Shown in pieces: positions 36,121 to 47,828 of a DNA stretch of 64,000 bases. How positions within the stretch are numbered: the stretch's first letter is position 1; each line of letters starts with the position of its first letter. Origin of the DNA: Ptiloglossa arizonensis (Eukaryota; Arthropoda; Insecta; Hymenoptera; Colletidae); NCBI RefSeq assembly GCF_051014685.1, contig NC_135055.1, positions 7,924,001 to 7,988,000 on the forward strand, in the 5' to 3' direction. A program made the translations under genes and the position numbers. Under the pieces are notes generated by a model, which searched no databases, was not told the origin of the DNA, and saw only the letters and a list, made by a program, of their open reading frames with translations.

Positions 36121-39100
36121 AAAACATTACACCAACCTGACATTGCGATACTATTCACAACATTGAGCCATCCCCACCACTGCTCGTGTTTCTTCGACAC
36201 GAACGCAACGTGTCTTAAAATCCGTTTGCCTTCAAATTTAACTTGAAATAATTCAATAGTATTCCATCGTGACAGATCACGATATTATGACTAAATAGTA
36301 ACGAAACAGTGTTTACCTTTCTTCAGCATCAGTTAAAGAAGTCGAGCAGTTTAGAATAAAAATCTTGCTAGCTGCACTTTAAAGATGTACCAACTACTAA
36401 CGCAAACTAGGAACTTTTATATTTGACATTAGATCGTTATTAAGGTATTATCAAGCGATTAGCGAGGTTTTCTCGATGAAAATGAGTCCAAACATCACTT
36501 TGGTTGGACCATTTGTAATTATACGTTCTTGAAATTATTTTTAAAATTTTCTATTCAAATGGATTACATTTAAAAATAATTTGAAGGGTGTTTTAAAGAA
36601 GCAACTCGCCAATCGATTGGTATTACTCTCTGGTGAATATACAATGAAAAATATAAAAAGGTTTCGCTTTCAAGTTTCTGCCACTTGCTATTGCTCTCTG
36701 TTTTCGATGTTGCGTCTCATTTATTGACCTCGAATAAATATTAAAGATAATTGGCGGTCTAAATTTTTGCTCTTTATGAAAAGAATTGTGTCATATATGT
36801 AATGTGTTATTTTTGTCAGGGGTTTGTATTTTTGGTCAGAATATTGATAAGTTGGTTGCTTGAATTTTGATCACGTTTCAAGATTGCAAAACGACGGGAT
36901 GCCTGTTGCTTGACCTCTTAGCAATTATCAGGGTCAGGGGGAAGGGAAAACTGGTCAAAACAAATACCAAAAATCGACTTGATTCGGTGGAGGAAGATCT
37001 GTTGAACGAGGATCCCCCACTCTCGGTCTTGCTTCTGCTCCAGACACCACGAGCGTAGCAATTAGAGTGTTCTAGAAAATATTACGTATTTTGAAACTTT
37101 CATTTATGAAGAGAAGTATTTGGAAACAAGTATAAATATAGTTAAATAGTTTAACATACTTGAAACATTTTAGCCTTTCGTAATTTGGGTTTTCGTAGCA
37201 CCAACGAACATACCTCTGAAAAATGAAGGAAACAAGTACAATAATAGGCAAATGTATAATAGTAGGTAAAGAAAAAATATAAAAAATTGTGAAAAAGATG
37301 AAGAAACGAAGAGACAAAATGAAAATGTAGTTAAAATCAAAATGTTTTTAATTATTCCACTTTTAATGGATTCACGGAGATGTTCTTTCGATTATCATTC
37401 GCTAGAGTATAATTGTTCATTTGTTTCGCTTTGTTTTTCTTTCTCTTTCAATTGTTTTCATTTGTATCGATACAGAGAACGTGCAACGCTTAAAATAACT
37501 ATAATCGGACCAAAATCAACCGACACTTCAAGGCAACTGAAGGATTATACCCCGATATTGTCTCTTTAATCTGACTGGTGCGTCTCTTTGCACCAACCTG
37601 AAGGCTCTCCGTCTCTGAAAGAGGGAGGTCAATTGTCATTGATCGGAGTATAAGGAATCGTGTCACTGGGCAATTTAGAAGAATGATTCAAATATTAGAG
37701 ATAGAACCGCGTATTTAATGTAATAATAGTATTACCGAATGTACAACTTGAACGATGAACTCATGCAAGTAGGCGATCGTTCAATTATCATTGTTAACAG
37801 AGCATCAGGGAAAGCAACTTTATAACAAATTAACTATTCTTTAAGTGTTCTTCTACTTGTTAACGATTATCGACGTAATTTAAACTTCTTCCACCAATCC
37901 ATGTCTTTTAACCAAGAAACAATTGTAAGCTAGATGTGAGAATGAAAGAAAAGAGCTCTATGTATTTTGAAATATAGTATTTATACATACATGAAAATTT
38001 AAGAAAATGAAAGAAAAAATAACAAGGCTAGATATTGGCATGCATACTCAAACACACCACAAAGTACATTTTGCTTGAACAAAAATACAAATAATTATAT
38101 TCCAAATAAACACTTCCACCCTTAATTTAGGTTCTCTTCGCTATAAAAAGAAAACTCAATTCACCGAGTGATACACAAGTTACGAACAGGGTATAAAAAT
38201 GATTCAACCCTCGAAGGGAGCCTGTCTCAAAGCTCGAACTATTTATCTAAAAGAAACTTATTTCTTCTATAAATTTCACCGATGAAACGTATTTCGCGTA
38301 AACACCGTGCACACTCGTCCACGCTTGATAGAAACACATCGAAAGCGTTGAAATACTTAAGCTCGTCACCCTGGAGAAACTCACGGTTAGGTTACCAAAG
38401 CGAAACGTCTTACCGCAACGAGCAACCGATTAGAGTACAATTGATTCGCTGAACTGGAGCAAAATGATCTCCGCCAAGGTAAGCAAACTGCAGCCGTATA
38501 CGCGCGACGGTGTCCTTAGTTCGAGAAACGATAAGGAATTATTCGAAAAGGCGTCATTTACAAAAGGGATTACGTTGCGTGCACGACAGAATTGCAACCG
38601 TTCCGTGGAAACGTGCAGGGTCATTCGTCGACGGACCGACATCCGCGGACACGGGAGTGTTGGCACTGTTTCTACAGGTGTATTAACTGGGTCAGCGTTC
38701 CAGTTGTTGGGGGTGGTGTGGGTCGCAGGGGTGGTGGTCACCGGGGCGAGTTTACCTGAGGACTGTGTGTCGGTTGGCAAGCTGGCCAGCCTATATCGGT
38801 TTTCGATCGAACAAATATCTTCCCGAAAGACATCCATTTTATATCAACCATCGATATCCAACGACCTATAAACCGTATCAGCGGACGTCGATATTACCAA
38901 GGAAATGCTCGAGGAATTCGGAAAAATGAATCGATCGCTCGCGAGATCTATTTTCCCGCCATTTCCATTCATACTAATTCATCCGGATTCGGTGCACCAT
39001 TCGGAGGATGTTTGGAAAGAATTTGTTTACTGGTATTCGAATTTCATCGAACATCGTGTGTGTTTTCATAAGGGTTGTTCGGAAAATCATTTTCTTTTCT

Positions 39101-39145
39101 TTTTTTTTTTTGGTGAAAATGAACATACTTATAATAATACTATAA
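36121..39145. other. 3 kb without a recognised gene
   Basis: Mostly AT-rich. The 38430-38871 part is richer in G+C and open on both strands (135 codons each). The minus frame has a TTTP-rich piece and a CTCAG/GTAAAC donor-like site near 38758, so an exon is conceivable, but I found no partner exons or domain and do not call it. Confidence 0.45.
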
Positions 39146-39273
39146 TAACATACTTATAATAGTCAAATGAATATTATAGAATTAAAAAATATTTTTCAAA
39201 TTTTAACCCATATTACAGAATATTACAACCAATATGTTTCATTTGTATTTAAAGTTATGATCTTGGTGAAAAG
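39146..39273 (+). repeat. AT-rich segment duplicated at 47568-47693
   Basis: AACATACTTATAATAGTCAA through GATCTTGGTGAAAAG is nearly identical to the copy at 47568-47693. In both places it directly precedes a mariner-like miniature element, so the pair moved or was duplicated together. Confidence 0.8.
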
Positions 39274-39408
39274 TATTGGGTTGTTTGGGAAGTCATTTCG
39301 TTTTTTTTTGGTGAAAATGAAACACGGTTTTTTTAGAGAGTATAAACAGTTTATTGAATTATATATTCTTTGTTTTGGGAAACGAAATCACTTTCCAAAC
39401 AACCCAAC
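39274..39408. mobile_element. mariner-like miniature element, second family, copy 1
   Basis: Starts TATTGGGTTGTTTGGGAAGT and ends ACTTTCCAAACAACCCAA. Terminal inverted repeats are about 28 bases (TTGGGTTGTTTGGNAAGTNA). The interior has TTTGGTGAAAATGAAACACG and a TTTTATTGAATTATAT-like stretch. Related copies are at 42585, 47694 and 52113. About 135-140 bases, non-coding. Confidence 0.8.
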
Positions 39409-40162
39409 CAGCCTAATAGATGTTGGCTCTAAAACGAAGAACACTGTAACAGAGTGTTACAGAGATTTTTTTCATTTTGAACACAAATTTTGACTAATAA
39501 TACTAGTTTTATTTCACGTTATTGGAATGTTTAAGTAAACGAATTCTACATCTTTATTACGTGATAAATACTAAATACATAATTAGATGTGGTTAACATG
39601 CTTTGGAGAAGAAGATGACAGTATACCTGTGAGTTGCATACGATTCAAAATACCCACGAATTTTAATGTATACAGAACACAGTGTGACATTAAGTGTAAC
39701 ATATCTCATTTTGCTTTCAATTTCTGAAAGAATTATTTTCTCTATAAAAAATATTTCTAGATAAGTAGAGATACTCGTAAAATTTGCAAAAATAATAATA
39801 TCGACACCCAATTGTGGTAAAAGAATATCGGTAATATACCTGTATCGTAATTTTCCAAAATTCTGCATCGATTGAATCCCCCGAAAATTCGAACGATTCG
39901 AACGAAAAATGTTCAACAGAACGAAAGTACACCGCAAATTCGAACGTATAATGTCACACCTAACGAGTATCGATCCATCGACTGTAAGAACGAACTCGAG
40001 CAAAGCCCTAACTCGCGAGTGTAACACGGCCGAGACACGAGGTTTCGTAGATGCAATTATAAAAATCGACGTCGGCCAAGTGTCTCGAAATCTCTGTTAA
40101 AGCGGATTAATTAAATTGTCCCGTACGATCCTTGAAACTGATGACACATTATTCCCGAGCAG
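39409..40162. other. no gene seen
   Basis: AT-rich, with overlapping short frames on both strands at 39593-40100 that I regard as chance. It could hold a 5' untranslated exon of the frame at 40163, since TTCCCGAGCAG directly before its ATG looks like a splice acceptor. Confidence 0.4.
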
Positions 40163-40432
40163 ATGACGCCTCCGAGTGTACCCGATCCCCGCGCCATGAA
40201 AGATTCTTTCCGGAGACTTAAAGAGAAGAGTGAGGGCGAAGCAGGTAACTTTATGTACGAAGTAAAACTGGCAGACAGAGACATGGCCCAGTTCGGACTT
40301 GGCCCGTCCAAGGTCGTGCCTCGCGAAAAGATAATTACGTATTTAGGTCAGACAGACGGATATCTGCACGGTTCGGCCATGATACAGATAGTAGGCAGAG
40401 GTGGCTACGTGCACGTACCCTTCGCCTATTAA
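40163..40432 (+). CDS. small protein or terminal exon of unknown function, 89 codons
   Basis: ATG to TAA open frame. The inferred protein begins MTPPSVPDPRAMKDSFRR, is charged and polar in its first half (KEKSEGEAGNFMYEVKLADR) and ends in a glycine- and aromatic-rich part (ITYLGQTDGYLHGS, then IVGRGGYVHVPFAY). There is no signal peptide or membrane segment. Its balanced amino-acid mix and higher G+C at third codon positions set it apart from the surrounding chance frames, and this is why I accept it. The ATG follows TTCCCGAGCAG, an acceptor-like site, so it could be the last exon of a longer gene or have a spliced leader. I do not recognise the family. No AATAAA is evident close downstream. 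Confidence 0.5.
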   Translation: MTPPSVPDPRAMKDSFRRLKEKSEGEAGNFMYEVKLADRDMAQFGLGPSKVVPREKIITYLGQTDGYLHGSAMIQIVGRGGYVHVPFAY

Positions 40433-42584
40433 TTCTGATACTGAATATTTTCCGCCGCCTTCCTTCCAGAGCGATATCGTTCCCTCGCAATTGAAGTTTG
40501 GGATTTATTCGCGAAATCACGCGAGTCGGTAGCAATGGTGGAACAGTTGCTCTGGGGGTCTGCGTGCATGAATTACGAGATACGCAGGGAAATAATATGG
40601 CAGCAGGTAGCGGTACGTGGGAACTATTAAGTTGTTGCAGATGAAACGGTCGAATAGGTAGCGAAACTTTCAACTCGTTAACGAGAATAATATTTATAAC
40701 CGGAAGGTATATTACAGTGGATTCGGTACGGTTCAACCACGCTGAAGAAAACGCATCAAAGAAGCTTGGTCGATTTCTTCTTTGGGACTCGTGAGTGTGT
40801 TTCTACGGGGTGGCTCGTATTTTCTGATTCAAATTTCGCAAAGCAACTTTGTTCGTCCGGTAACTGTACTGTATTAATACAACAAACAGTCGATAGAGTA
40901 TTTGGAACTCGAGGGTTGTTCGTCCTTCGTTTTACTTCGGAATCTGTGATTTTATAATGAAACAATTGAGAAATTTTGTATTCTTTTTCGGTAATATTTT
41001 AAATTGGTTCGTTGATAGGATCCCTTGGATATTGAATTGTGAAGAATTTTCTAACTTGATTCAATCTGATCTGATACGTAACTAATGCGTAACATTTTCA
41101 TAAACTATCGTACGGATGAAATTTCTTTCGAATTGTTTTCCTTTCGAGAACTTGGTTCCATTGTACCCGATAGTCTCTTCGCGACAAAATACGAGTTTAT
41201 AAATTCCGCTGATTTAAAATTCTTCGTCGTTAGCGCTGGAAGAATTATTGAATTCTGTTTTCAACACCTCTTGGCCTCAAAATTGTCTATTCGGCATACG
41301 TATTGTCCAGATACAGGGAAGGATGATAATCGGATGGTGAGTTGCCTGGGGAACGTCAAGGATGGAATAAAATTTCCTGATTTTTCTTTCTGAACCTAAT
41401 GACACAAAGCAGTTTTAAGTACACACCTTTTTGTTCAATATGTGTACTTTTTCTACCTGGTGCAAAGCAGTACTCCTCGAGCTCGAAGTAAATGTTAGAC
41501 ACGTTGTTCGTTGATTTCAAACATTAAAACAAATAATAATTACCAATATGTCGTCTTCGTTGCGTGGACAAAGAAAGTGTGAACGACGTATATCGAATAC
41601 AACAATATTGCATAAAGGCGAATTTAATCGAATTTAATAAATTCGACGTTAATCCAACATAGTGGATTACCAATGAAACATTCCACGTAAAAGTATAGAA
41701 AACAATACTCTTCTTTCTCTATGCACCTCGTATATAGCAAATCTATTAATTAAACTTCGATTCGTAGTTTGAAATGTATCAGTTCTCCCATTGGAAAATC
41801 TTCTACGGTGGAAATAAGTCGATAAATATTGCACCTATGAAAATTCGTAAGAATATTTTAATATTCGGACCATACTTGTGAAACTCCTTGGAGAAAAACG
41901 ATACCTTTTTTTCATTCAAAAGGAGCAAAACTCGATCTTCGTTTTCACGATGAAAATGTCCACTCGGGGTTGAACAAAGGTATCGCGGAGATAGCATTTG
42001 CGACTGTTTCGCCTTCACAGTTGACCCCTGCTCGAAACCGCAATGTAATTTCCCGTCGAAGCTACCTCATCGGTCTTCGCGGTTGTGTTCAAGGTCGCGC
42101 CGCGGTGCCGTAGTTTCGTTACACGGCACTAAAACACGTTCCTTCGTGAAAATTTACAGAATCGTGTCGCGCGCCATGTTTGTTTCCAGCGGCGTTTAAG
42201 CGGACAATTCGACGACTTCCGCGGCAACTCGAGTGTCCGGTCAACAGATCCGCGCCGCGACGCGCCGCGTCGAACGTTGCTAACTCTATTGTACCGAAGT
42301 TCACGCGGCAAGCCGCGAGGCTGTTGGTCAAGGACGCGCCATAAATCCGTTCGCGCCACCACACAGGATTGCGCCAGTAAACTAAATTTTCGGACTCGTC
42401 GAAGGCGAGTGTATCGGTCCGAGGTAGCTTCTCGTCTTGATGGTAACTCGATCCGTGTGCTCGGTAAATGATTCTCGTTCGATCTAACCGAGACTCGATC
42501 TTTCTGGCCCTCTGGATCGAAGTATCACGTGGTGTGTTTAACAATTACGTGGTCGATCAGAGATACAGTTCGATGATACGTAAT
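40433..42584. other. no gene recognised
   Basis: AT-rich, with a CpG-rich patch at 42050-42380 where both strands are open (42119-42544 minus, 141 codons). I see no domain or splice pattern there. The block may be a promoter. Confidence 0.4.
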
Positions 42585-42722
42585 TATTGGGTCGTTTGGA
42601 AAGTCATTTCGTTTTCCAAAATGGAGAATATGTAATTTAATAAAATGTTTATACGGTTTAAACAAATCGTGTTTCGTTTTCACCAAAAAGAAAACGAAAT
42701 GACTTTCCGAAGAATTCAATAG
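42585..42722. mobile_element. mariner-like miniature element, second family, copy 2
   Basis: TATTGGGTCGTTTGGAAAGTC at the left and GAAATGACTTTCCGAAGAAT at the right, so the right end has lost the AACAACC motif. The interior includes CATTTCGTTTTCCAAAATGG and TTTTCACCAAAAAG. It lies in the opposite internal orientation to copies at 39274 and 47694. Confidence 0.75.
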
Positions 42723-42933
42723 TATCGATAATCATTGATGTACTTTGTGATATTCTATCGTGAAAAGTGACAACGTAGCTGGTACACTGTCAGAATTATG
42801 GGTCATTCGAGCAAATTCGAATAAATTTTTATGCAGATGGTAGATTCAACAGTTTGCTTTGTTAAATATTACTCGACAATGTGTAAGTTACAATTACTTT
42901 ATTCGATCGATTATTCGAATATTTGATCGTTAT

Positions 42934-43345
42934 GATACTCAAATACTCGAATATTATGTGAATACTTTGTCTACTAATCAAACACCTGGATCTTCGTAGT
43001 ACATGAACAATACGATATAAATTGTACATCAAGATCTTTAAGTTCAACCCTTTCTTTAAATCTCATGTTCGCTTAGGATTCGAATAATAACATTCAAATA
43101 CTCAAATATCCGGACAACGATACTCAAATACTCCACTACTCGAATATTATTCGAATACTTTGTCTACTAATCAAACACCTGGATCTTCGTAGTGTATGAA
43201 CAGTACGATATAAATTGCACATCAAGATCTTTAAGTTCAACCCTTTCTTTAAATCTCATGTTCGCTTAGGATTCGAATAATAACATTCAAATACTCAAAC
43301 ATCCGAACAACGATACTCAAATACTCGAATATTCGTAGATGACTC
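42934..43345 (+). repeat. 193-bp tandem duplication
   Basis: GAATACTTTGTCTACTAATC starts at 42960 and 43153. Both copies run on through CACCTGGATCTTCGTAGT, CATCAAGATCTTTAAGTTC, AACCCTTTCTTTAAATCTC and CTTAGGATTCGAATAATAAC. Edges are made of short ATACTCAAATACTCGAATAT repeats, which may have favoured slippage or unequal exchange. Confidence 0.85.
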
Positions 43346-44005
43346 GCGCCATTCGAATATTTCCAGTCCAGTCTCGAATCGTTCGAAGACTTCCCTTGGA
43401 ACGATTCCCATAAAGAGTATCAACTAGCAAAGTAAACATATCGGGAACATCAAAGCGGGTTCCAGTCGAATCACTAGTGCCAGCCTATTATTCTCCACGG
43501 ACTAATTTTCCTTCTACTCGTAAATAAGCATGTAATTATCAGCGAGCTCAGTGGGCCGAGAAAGTTTACCGTCCCCGTTTCGCGATAGTGACTCGCATTT
43601 CAGAAATGATAGGGGCTATTAAACCTCCAGCCCTCCGACCCCACCGATCTGGGGGATATTTACCCCTATCCGAACGGACTAGTCTCTTCTATAAGCAGTC
43701 GCTTCCAAGTAATCCGTTAAAAGCATAGAGCACACCTTCGATCGGTCTACTTCCTAGCTAGTTCGCCTATTATGAAGACTTATCGTTACGTAAGCGATTA
43801 GATTATAGCCGGCTGACGACCCGTGCAACAGAGGTGGTGCCCCTTTTGCTGGAATCCCCTTTGAAACCCAGCCCCGTTATCAGTGGCGTGTTTGAATCTT
43901 GTATCGAGCGGCCAAGGAGGGAGATACACCTTCTCCTGCCTGTACCGATATCGAAAGATCGATGGCATTTCCGTTTTGTGCATCCCTCGGGACCACATAG
44001 CTCTT
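43346..44005. other. no gene seen
   Basis: Unique mixed-composition DNA. A plus-strand frame beginning at 43834 runs through the triplet repeat that follows. It has no domain and its length depends on the repeat. Confidence 0.45.
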
Positions 44006-44062
44006 TCTCCACCACCACCACCACCACCACCACTACCACCACCACTACCACAACCACCGCCC
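44006..44062 (+). repeat. (CCA)n/(ACC)n microsatellite
   Basis: About 17 CCA triplets with a few TAC and CAA interruptions. Reading frames across it give runs of T, P or V depending on frame and strand (43834-44475 plus, 43803-44126 minus), which explains the unusually long open frames here. Confidence 0.9.
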
Positions 44063-47000
44063 CGGCGTCGTGTTCAAAGGCACTCTGTACCTCGAAGAGG
44101 GTAGAGGCCAGTGGGACACACACCACACCTGTACAACACCGGTATTCGGGTCATGCATCTCGGCCACTTAGACTAGGTCACTACCTCCCTCGTTCGTCCC
44201 GATTCATCCCCCTCCAGTCTTCTCCTACCCTGTGCCTGTCCCCCCTACCTCGCCCAGTCGTCTCTGTTTTCCTCGTTCCTGTCTTTTCCTTGAAATTATT
44301 TTATTCCTCCTCTCGCTCCCCCGCCCTCCACCCAATGTCTCTCTCAATAAGCGATCAGAGGTGGTTACACGCGATCGTCATCGATTCTGGGTCGTCTCGA
44401 GCGTCCCTGGTTGATATGCGTGCACGTCCATTGGGAAGCAGTCAACAGCCCCGCATACAAGCAACCAGGGGGTGAATATTGCTTTACCGAACATCGGATT
44501 CGTCGGTCTAAATGCGGAGAAACACGAGGGAGGATCCATCGTCGAGATCTTCGCAAATATCGTGAAATTGTTTTTTAACGGAGGAAGAAAATTCGCGCGT
44601 TGAAGCTACCTAGGGGTTCCAAGGTGCGCGTACTACGAGTCGCTCACAATTACCAACTGATATCGTTCGTCGTTGCATAAATTAGGATTCCCAAGGATAC
44701 TCGAAAGCGAACGGAAGAAGACCGACCCAATTAATAAATACGCCGTCTCTGTTATGTAAATACGGAGCACTGTACGAATCCTCGGGAACAGCGGTCGCCA
44801 AACTCGAGAAGCGTAGAGGCTATTAAATAAATATGTCGTGATTCTCGGTGAGCTGCCGGTGTTGAATTACAATCGGTGTACGTGTACGTATAATACGATG
44901 AAACGAGGAAAGAGAAACGAACTATGGCTATTCTCGTAGTTGAAAACAACGATTCGGATGTGACACAATGTAAACCGGGATCCCACATACTTCCCACAAC
45001 GATATCTCTATACGTAAAGTCACTTTTGACGTGTGTCAAGTTCTACGTATTTCCGAGGATGTACTATTCTTCTTGAAAGATACATCCTCGATATTGAATT
45101 ACGCGAACGGTGATAAAGTGGAGCGGTGAATTCAATTAATTCTTTCTTACTGCCAAGTTTTCGTTTCACGCGAACGATCGGCTGTCACTGCTTTGGAACA
45201 TCACGGATGCATGAAGGAGGGTCATGTGATGAAATGATGGCGGTGGTGGCACATGGTGGAGCGTATTTTCGCAGGAGCGATGCTAAACGCTTCCGGTGTA
45301 TCGATGTACCTGGATCGCTCGGGAACAGAGGGGTTGCACGACTGAGCCACGAGACCTTGAAGGTACTCGAAACCGGAGCAGTGTCCCGAAGAGAGATTCG
45401 CGCAGTCGCAGAACGTCGACCGTCTACACCGTGCGGCCAAGCCAGGTTGCCCTAGATAGGGGCTGCTCCACCACTAAACTCGGTGTTCACACCCGGTGAA
45501 TCTGGAACAGGAGCCGACTGGTTCGATTCCCCCAAGAGGTCTCGTCCGTTGCTCGCGCGACATTTTATACAAATCCCCGTTAAAGATTATGACAAATATT
45601 TTTGTCACGCGACTGCTTCTTCGTTACGCTGGTTACCAGTTATTTATACAGAGCGAGACCGATATCGGACACTTTATTCAGGTTGTTTCGGAACGTTTCC
45701 CTGGGCAGTGAAGCTTCCTTCTGGAGAGGTGTATCTATTCAGTGGGCACAAAGATCTGTGATCGTTTCGAGAATCATGATTTTCGAATTGATCGAAACCT
45801 CGATCGTTTTCGTGGATACGTACGTGCCTCGAAAGTTGAAAAGCACCGTCAATGAAAATTCATCGAGAATTCATCAGATCGCAGTTGCATTCGTTTGTAG
45901 TCGAATTGAAAAATCGAACTTGCTCGACGACTTGATACACTGCAATCTTTGGGCCTGAAATGAGTCTTCTTTGAAATATAGGTTTGGTTGTAAAAAGTAG
46001 GAAAAAATACTTGCATTGTTTCGCGATGCCTTTTTTCTTTACCCAGGCATCCATCCTTCGGGGATCTCGTGGTCGTTCACCATGTCGACGTATCAGGAAG
46101 TCTGGTCTTTTACGTATAGATGCACCGACCGTAAAGTGCAGCGGAGGTGCATTTGTATCCTGTAGCGGCAGATGGTAGACAGTCACGTATCAGAACCGAA
46201 AAGATAAATGGTGTACACGAGCCCTAAGAAACTCCGATGTGTATCTACATCCCGGGACACGATACTTGGTTTGTTATTATCCGAAACTTGTCCATATTTG
46301 GTCGATAAATATTATCAGAACTTCCACGCTCGGTGTGCACAAGTTTTGAGATTTCGATAAAGCTGGAAGTTGCATATATCGACTTCCCGCGCTTCAAGAT
46401 TTAATATCTCCTTCCCTTGTTCCTTTTTCATCAAGAATTACAGACCACGCGAAGGTAGAACTGAGAATCCGTAGACACGATATCGGAATCTTTATATTTG
46501 CTCGAAACATGATCTGAATATTTTCTTAGGTAGTGACCCAATATTAGCGATGTTAGTTGCTATCTCACATTATCCGGATCTACATAATAAGTTATTCTAT
46601 TTATACAACGATCCGTGTTAAATATGACTTCTCAGACGAACGAGGTTGCCTATGTCTCAATGCTCATCCAGCTAGAGACTCTTGTCTCCCTAGTGGTCAA
46701 ATTATACGCTCAAGACACACTGCTAATGTAATTACCTTCTGTTAATACTATCTGTTACCTCGAAATTTGCATAGAATCTTTAATCAAGTGACAAAATGAA
46801 AATAGCAAATTCACTTGACATCCAGTAGCGATTTTGATCTCTAATTGAGATACTATTAGAGAATTACTATTCATCGTTTGCTATTATTGTTGTAGTTTTA
46901 TATATTTAGTTTAAAGTTTCGTTATTTTTATTAGTAGAATTTCTAAAAGCAGCTCGTATCTTATACACTACGTATTCTGGTTACATTTCTTTGTATATAC

Positions 47001-47567
47001 ATATATTTATTTCTAAAATAACATGAATTACTGTATCATGTTTACAAGTATATAAGACTCGTTTAGCTCGTATTCTTTGCTTGTTATGACTCGACTTTTT
47101 CGACGAAATAAGAAGTATCGTTATCCACGAGTTCAATTTTATTAAATTGTGTCCTCTCGAGTTACATATGTTAGATGCTTCCTTCCGAAGAATTTTATAT
47201 CGAAAGAAGTAGTTCAGCGTCATTTTTCAGCGTTAACTGGTGCATCTCGCATCTCTGTGCGCTTTTATTTTGTCCAATGTCCGTGCAGATCTCCGTAGCA
47301 CGATCTGAAACAAGAAAGAAATTAAGAATCTCTTCTATCTAAGCCGCAGGCGATTTATTTCTATGCATTGAATGCATAAAAGGTATTGTTCTTTCACAGT
47401 AATCCATCAACCACTGTCATAAATACATTCTATTACAACTGTTCGTGGGTGAAAAGCCCACAGAAACAGGTTTCACGTATCTTTCGCTTCGTTGTCGAAA
47501 ATTCGGTTTTCATTGGGTATTATTTATTGTGTTTTGTAAAGTGATCTCGCGTTTGTGACCGTATGTA
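44063..47567. other. 3.5 kb without a recognised gene
   Basis: Pyrimidine-rich to about 44350, then mixed DNA. GC-richer patches at 45180-45480 and 46050-46160 have overlapping open frames on both strands without domains. GGTTCGATTCC at about 45522 resembles a tRNA B box, but no acceptor stem or A box fits around it. Confidence 0.45.
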
Positions 47568-47693
47568 ACATACTTATAATAGTCAAATGAATATTATAGA
47601 ATTGAAAAATATTTCTCAAATTTTAACCCATATTACAGAATATTACAACCAATATGTTTTATTTGTATCGAAAGTTATGATCTTGGTGAAAAG
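47568..47693 (+). repeat. AT-rich segment duplicated from or to 39146-39273
   Basis: Near-identical partner of 39146-39273, again immediately before a second-family miniature element. Confidence 0.8.
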
Positions 47694-47828
47694 TATTGGG
47701 TTGTTTGAAAAGTCATTTCGTTTTTTTTGGTGAAAATGAAGTACGATTTTTTTAGAGTGTATGAACATTTTATTAAATTATATGTTCTCCATTTTGGAAA
47801 ACGAAATGACTTTCCGAACAACCTAATA
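47694..47828. mobile_element. mariner-like miniature element, second family, copy 3
   Basis: TATTGGGTTGTTTGAAAAGTC at the left and AAATGACTTTCCGAACAACC then TAATA at the right. The TIR is best preserved in this copy. Interior TTTGGTGAAAATGAAGTACG and ATGTTCTCCATTTTGG. Non-coding. Confidence 0.8.

Noticed and set aside
38430..38871. Frames of 135 codons on both strands, the minus one TTTP-rich
   Set aside because: A donor-like site is present but no partner exon, start context or domain could be found; left as unannotated.
43834..44475. 213-codon plus frame with a run of threonine
   Set aside because: Its length depends on the CCA microsatellite at 44006-44062; the minus strand is also open there, and no domain or splice pattern supports it.
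45500..45545. GGTTCGATTCC, similar to a tRNA B box
   Set aside because: No A box at the right distance and no 7-base acceptor stem can be paired around it.
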